A DNA stretch of 64,000 bases from Deltaproteobacteria bacterium (GTDB lineage: Bacteria; Desulfobacterota; Binatia; UBA1149; SPBQ01), in assembly GCA_029262375.1 (NCBI GenBank), contig JAJCZM010000044.1:338551-402550 (forward strand). The letters are read 5' to 3'. The notes beneath the pieces are model-generated. The model did not search any database, was not told the DNA's origin, and saw nothing but the letters and a program-made list of their open reading frames with translations. Below are positions 60,047 through 64,000 of the stretch, one piece after another. Made by a program: the position numbers and the translations under genes. Positions within the stretch are counted from its first letter, which is position 1. Every line of letters starts with the position of its first letter.

Positions 60047-61105
60047 ATGCACGTTGGAATCCTGCAGATCTTTCAGAACTTCGAGAACCAAGTAACCGAT
60101 GCTGAGCTTTGGGACCAAGAGGTCTCACTTGCACTGGACGCTGAGCGCCTCGGTTTCGATTCAATTTGGTCGGTAGAACACCACTTCAACGACTACTCCG
60201 CCTGCCCCGACAACATGCAGTACCTGAGCTACCTGGCTGCACGTACCGAGCGCATCGGGCTCGCCACCGGCGCGGTGATCCTGCCGTGGAATCAGCCGAT
60301 TCGTGTCGCCGAAAAGATGTCGATGCTCGACCAGTTGAGCGGTGGTCGAGCCATCCTCGGAATGGGCCGTGGGCTGGCACGCCGCGAATACGGCGGTATG
60401 GGCGTGGACATGGACACGTCGCGCGATCGCTTCGACGAAGCCGCCGACATGATTCTCAAGGCGCTCGACGACGGCTTCATCGAGGGCGACGGACCGCACT
60501 ACAAGCAAGAGAAGACCGACATCCGACCGAAACCCCGGGCGGGCTTCCGCGACCGTCTCTATGCGATCGCAATGTCACCCGACTCGGTGGACGCCGCGGC
60601 GCGCATCGGCGCGGGCATGGCGATCTTCTCGCAGGCTCCTTGGGAATCGGCGATCAAAGAGATTTCGCGCTATCGCAGCCAGTTCAAGCAGCACCATCCC
60701 GACAGGCCGATACAACCGATCTTTACCAGCGACATGGTGTTGGTCGATGAAGACGAAGGCCGCGCTCGTGAGATGGCCGAGAAGTATGTCGCCGGTTATC
60801 TCTATACCGTCGTCAACCACTACGAGTTGATGAGCAATCATTTCAAAAAGGCCAAGGGCTACGAAATGTATGGGAACACGGTGGACCTGTTCCGCGACAT
60901 CGGTCTGGAACCGATGGCGCAGGAATACATCAAGGTCCAAGCCTGGGGCACGCCCGAGCAAGTGCTCGACAAGCTCGCAGAACGCCGCGATGTCATCGGC
61001 GACTACTCGCTCAATTGCTGTTTCAGGTTCTCGGGTATTCCGTTCGATTACGCGCAGCGCAGCATGCGCCTGTTCGCCGACAAGGTCCTGCCGAAACTAC
61101 AGTAG
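60047..61105 (+). CDS. LLM class flavin-dependent (luciferase-like) oxidoreductase
   Basis: SLALDAERLGFDSIWSVEHHFNDYSACPDNMQYLSYLAARTERIGLATGAVILPWNQPIRVAEKMSMLDQLSGGRAILGMGRGLARREYGGMG. Confidence 0.93.
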   Translation: MHVGILQIFQNFENQVTDAELWDQEVSLALDAERLGFDSIWSVEHHFNDYSACPDNMQYLSYLAARTERIGLATGAVILPWNQPIRVAEKMSMLDQLSGGRAILGMGRGLARREYGGMGVDMDTSRDRFDEAADMILKALDDGFIEGDGPHYKQEKTDIRPKPRAGFRDRLYAIAMSPDSVDAAARIGAGMAIFSQAPWESAIKEISRYRSQFKQHHPDRPIQPIFTSDMVLVDEDEGRAREMAEKYVAGYLYTVVNHYELMSNHFKKAKGYEMYGNTVDLFRDIGLEPMAQEYIKVQAWGTPEQVLDKLAERRDVIGDYSLNCCFRFSGIPFDYAQRSMRLFADKVLPKLQ

Positions 61106-61402
61106 GAACGCGACGCGCTCGTCGGCAGACAACGCGCGATAGAGACCGTCGAGCTGTCCTCTCGTGTCTGCGCGCACCGCAACAGAGACCGATACATAGC
61201 GCCCGCCACGGCTCGGGCGCGTGTGAACAGACTGGGTATCCACAGTTCCCATGTGCTCGACAACGACTGCGACCACCCACTCGGTGAAATCGTCTTCGTC
61301 ACTACCGATGACCTTCAGCGTCAGACTGCAGGGAAATTCGAGAAGCTGCTGATCGTCGTCCGCCATCCGCGACATCGTAGCCGAACACCACGGCGTGCCC
61401 AA
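61097..61402 (-). CDS. DUF493 / YbeD-like family protein
   Basis: LLEFPCSLTLKVIGSDEDDFTEWVVAVVVEHMGTVDTQSVHTRPSRGGRYVSVSVAVRADTRGQLDGLYRALSADERVAFLL. Confidence 0.8.
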   Translation of the reverse strand: MGTPWCSATMSRMADDDQQLLEFPCSLTLKVIGSDEDDFTEWVVAVVVEHMGTVDTQSVHTRPSRGGRYVSVSVAVRADTRGQLDGLYRALSADERVAFLL

Positions 61403-61453
61403 CGAGCAAAGCCGCGAATCTCAGCGAGGCTGCTTGAGCAGCCCGATGGGAAC

Positions 61454-62263
61454 CTACGCAATATACATCCCGCCGTTGGCCGCGAAGACCTGGCCGCTCG
61501 TGTACCCGAAGAGCAGAGGATCGGCGATGGCTGCGACTGTGCGCGCCATCTCGATCGGTTCTGCGATGCGACCGACCAGCGTTGCGCGGCCCATCATCGC
61601 AATCCCTTCGTCGCCCACTTCAGCGAGCATCGGCGTGTTGACCGGACCGGGTGCGATGGCGTTGACGCGAACCCGATAGCCCGAGAACTCTCGCGCCGCC
61701 GTACGCGTAGCCGATTCGATCGCACCCTTTGCGGCGGTGTAGTCGATCTGTCCGATGTTTCCGTTGCGGGCGCTCACCGATGAGAAGTTCACGATGAAAC
61801 GATTGACGCCGTCGTCGAGAGGTTTGTTTTCGTTCGCTTTGAAAGCGGGGTGCCAGCACTGGAACGCCGCCTCGCGCATGAACAGAAAAGTCCCATGCAG
61901 ATGAACCGCCATGACGAACTTGAAGTCGTCGTAAGCCTTCTTGACGATGCGCGCGTCGCGCGTCACGCCGGCAACGTTGACAATACCGTTGATGTGATCG
62001 CCGGCTTCGAGCGCGGTAGCCACCGCCGCTTTCACTTGTGCTTCATCGGTAACGTTGGCGGCCGCAACGATGGGCGCGACGGCCGCATTCTTCGCGATCT
62101 CGGCCTTCGCCTCTTCGAGACGACCGGCGTCGAGATCGACCAGTACGACTTGCGCGCCGTGCAGCGCGAGCTGCGCCGCCACCTGATTGCCGATGCCCTG
62201 GCCGGCTCCGGTAACGATGTGGGTTTCTCCGGCGAAGGCATTCTCTCTGAGGACTCGTTCCAT
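61454..62263 (-). CDS. SDR family NAD(P)-dependent oxidoreductase
   Basis: THIVTGAGQGIGNQVAAQLALHGAQVVLVDLDAG; GIVNVAGVTRDA; YTAAKGAIESATRTAARE. Confidence 0.92.
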   Translation of the reverse strand: MERVLRENAFAGETHIVTGAGQGIGNQVAAQLALHGAQVVLVDLDAGRLEEAKAEIAKNAAVAPIVAAANVTDEAQVKAAVATALEAGDHINGIVNVAGVTRDARIVKKAYDDFKFVMAVHLHGTFLFMREAAFQCWHPAFKANENKPLDDGVNRFIVNFSSVSARNGNIGQIDYTAAKGAIESATRTAAREFSGYRVRVNAIAPGPVNTPMLAEVGDEGIAMMGRATLVGRIAEPIEMARTVAAIADPLLFGYTSGQVFAANGGMYIA

Positions 62264-62422
62264 GACTGTGTGATCTCCCTTGCACGAGCGCACACGGCGC
62301 TGCGCGAATCTCGAGGCAACTATTGAGGTTACGCCTTCGCTCTACAATTGACGTTACGCCTTCGCTCCACAAGCAAGGCATCGCGCTTTGCCTCGCTTGC
62401 AGTATCGCCGCACTATCACCCT

Positions 62423-63031
62423 ATGGCTGCCAAGACTCTGGAATTCTTCTACGACTGCTCGAGCCCTTGGACGTATCTTGCGTTCCACAAGATCGAAGAA
62501 GTCGCCGCAGACACCGGCGCGACGCTCGTGTGGAAACCCGTTCTCGTCGGCGGCGTCTTCAACGCCGTAAACGACGATGTCTATCAGCAGCGCGCCAACG
62601 CGAACGGCCGCAAGCTCGCACACTACCTCAAAGACTTGGGCGACTGGGCGACGCTCTACGGACTGGAGATCGGCGCACCGAAAGTCTTTCCGGTGAACTC
62701 AGTGAAAGCCATGCGGGGCGCGTTCGTGGCTGCAGAACACGACAGGATCTCTGAGTATTCACGCGCGGTGTTCGAGGCGTACTGGGGTCGTCTCTTGGAT
62801 ATTTCCCAAGACGATGTGCTCGGCGACATCGTCAAGAACCTCGGCCTCGATGCAACGGAATTTTTCGAGAAAATCACGAGCGATACTTACAAAGCGAAGC
62901 TTCGCGCGAACACCGACGAACTCATCAAGCGGGGCGGGTTCGGATCCCCCACGATGTTCGTAGGCGGTGACGACATGTACTTCGGCAACGACCGCCTTGT
63001 GCTGTTACGGGTCGCGCTCGAGCGCAGTTAG
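62423..63031 (+). CDS. 2-hydroxychromene-2-carboxylate isomerase / DsbA-family protein (Ser-type active site)
   Basis: MAAKTLEFFYDCSSPWTYLAFHKIEEVAADTGATLVWKPVLVGGVFNAVN...GGFGSPTMFVGGDDMYFGNDRLVLL. Confidence 0.9.
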   Translation: MAAKTLEFFYDCSSPWTYLAFHKIEEVAADTGATLVWKPVLVGGVFNAVNDDVYQQRANANGRKLAHYLKDLGDWATLYGLEIGAPKVFPVNSVKAMRGAFVAAEHDRISEYSRAVFEAYWGRLLDISQDDVLGDIVKNLGLDATEFFEKITSDTYKAKLRANTDELIKRGGFGSPTMFVGGDDMYFGNDRLVLLRVALERS

Positions 63032-63146
63032 CGCGGGCGGCGAATCATCAGATGGCGGGATTTTTTCGATAGCGGCCGTGAACCGGCTGAGAGAGCCGCA
63101 GGCCGACGTTCGAGAACCGAACGCCGGCCTGCGCCATTGTCTGAAC

Positions 63147-64000
63147 CTACGGGATCGTCAGATGCCCATTGCTGATGATCGGTCCTTTGCTGCTCAAACG
63201 ACCAGGCCCGCCAAGACCCGTTGCCGCGTTGATGATCAGCGAGTTGGTCGCTGGGGTACAGTAGGTTGCGGGAGAATTTGCGAAGTTCGGACTTCCTTCA
63301 CCGTTAAAGATGTCTCCGCCTTCGGAAACGATCGGGTTGAGGAAGCAACGACGCAGATCGGTCGTGCAAACGCCTGCAGCAACGATGTCGTCGTCCGTGC
63401 CGAGGATTGCGTCCAAGCCCGCTCCACACTGCCCGGCTTCTGCACAAGGGCCGCAGCAGACCTCTCCGCCTCCGCAGGGCGAGTTCGGTGAACAAGCCGC
63501 GCCGGAGCCGCCGGCACCGACACCTGCCGTACACGTGGTATGGCAAGTAGCGAGGCAACCGGCACCTTCCTCAACTGCGGTACAGGTACGGAACGTGTCT
63601 TTCACACCGTCACAGCGATACTCGATCGGTCCGGCCGAGCAGCGCCCGTCCTGGGAGTTGATGGCGTCCACTTCGCAGAGCGGCACGCACCTTCCTGAAG
63701 GGCAGGAGTCCGTGCAAGTGCCGCCGATGCCGCAGTCGCCGTTCGTATTGCAGTTGTTGAGATCGGTCGCAGGATTCCCCAAGCAATGCGTAGGATTGTC
63801 CGAGCAGGTACCGCCCGGGCAATCGCCGTCCTCGTCACAACCGGAACCCGCGTTGACCCCGCCCAGGCAAAGCGTGAACTGCCCTGAGGTATTCCCCGTT
63901 CCGCAGCCGGTGCCGAACTCGGCGCCGGCGTCACACGCTGCCAGGCAGGTGTTCGGCTTGGTCGGCTGCCCACCGTCATCGACGCAGGGGCAGTTATACA
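63147..64000 (-). CDS. Secreted Cys-rich protein, partial (N-terminus beyond right edge)
   Basis: Frame open to window end on minus strand (YNCPCVDDGGQPTKPNTCLAACDAGAEFGTGCG...LCLGGVNAGSGCDEDGDCPGGTCSDNPTHCLGNPATDLNNC...). Confidence 0.65.
   Translation of the reverse strand, partial: YNCPCVDDGGQPTKPNTCLAACDAGAEFGTGCGTGNTSGQFTLCLGGVNAGSGCDEDGDCPGGTCSDNPTHCLGNPATDLNNCNTNGDCGIGGTCTDSCPSGRCVPLCEVDAINSQDGRCSAGPIEYRCDGVKDTFRTCTAVEEGAGCLATCHTTCTAGVGAGGSGAACSPNSPCGGGEVCCGPCAEAGQCGAGLDAILGTDDDIVAAGVCTTDLRRCFLNPIVSEGGDIFNGEGSPNFANSPATYCTPATNSLIINAATGLGGPGRLSSKGPIISNGHLTIP

Overview
GC-rich bacterial chromosomal window. The gene content (CaiB, MaoC, SDR and F420/LLM enzymes, a PQQ dehydrogenase, and many large Cys-rich secreted proteins) looks like a deltaproteobacterial/Binatota-type lineage, but this placement is inference. 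About 38 genes can be supported. No rRNA, tRNA or CRISPR array was recognised. The strongest new observation is a probable unannotated selenoprotein at 16156..16767. It is a DsbA/HCCA-isomerase-fold ORF with an in-frame TGA (16186-16188) exactly at the active-site nucleophile (YDYA-U-PWAFF). A SECIS-like hairpin with an AGUU loop follows immediately, and the Ser-containing paralogue lies in the same window at 62423..63031. Other highlights are: (i) an ECF sigma factor coupled to a fusion of an anti-sigma zinc-finger-like N-terminus, a STAND-type AAA ATPase and a TPR-like region; (ii) a structured leader/ncRNA candidate with a strong intrinsic terminator upstream of that sigma gene; (iii) at least three recurring, apparently lineage-specific extracellular domains attached to unrelated secreted proteins; (iv) a kelch plus four-unit malectin/TSP3/poly-Thr giant; (v) a 720-nt-period repeat adhesin with a dockerin; (vi) a TadE pseudopilin with an approximately 20-unit (SDDD) tail and a sigma54-like promoter; (vii) a tandem double SagB-type oxidoreductase with a Tat-like signal; and (viii) a DgcN/DgcA-like D-amino-acid gene pair.
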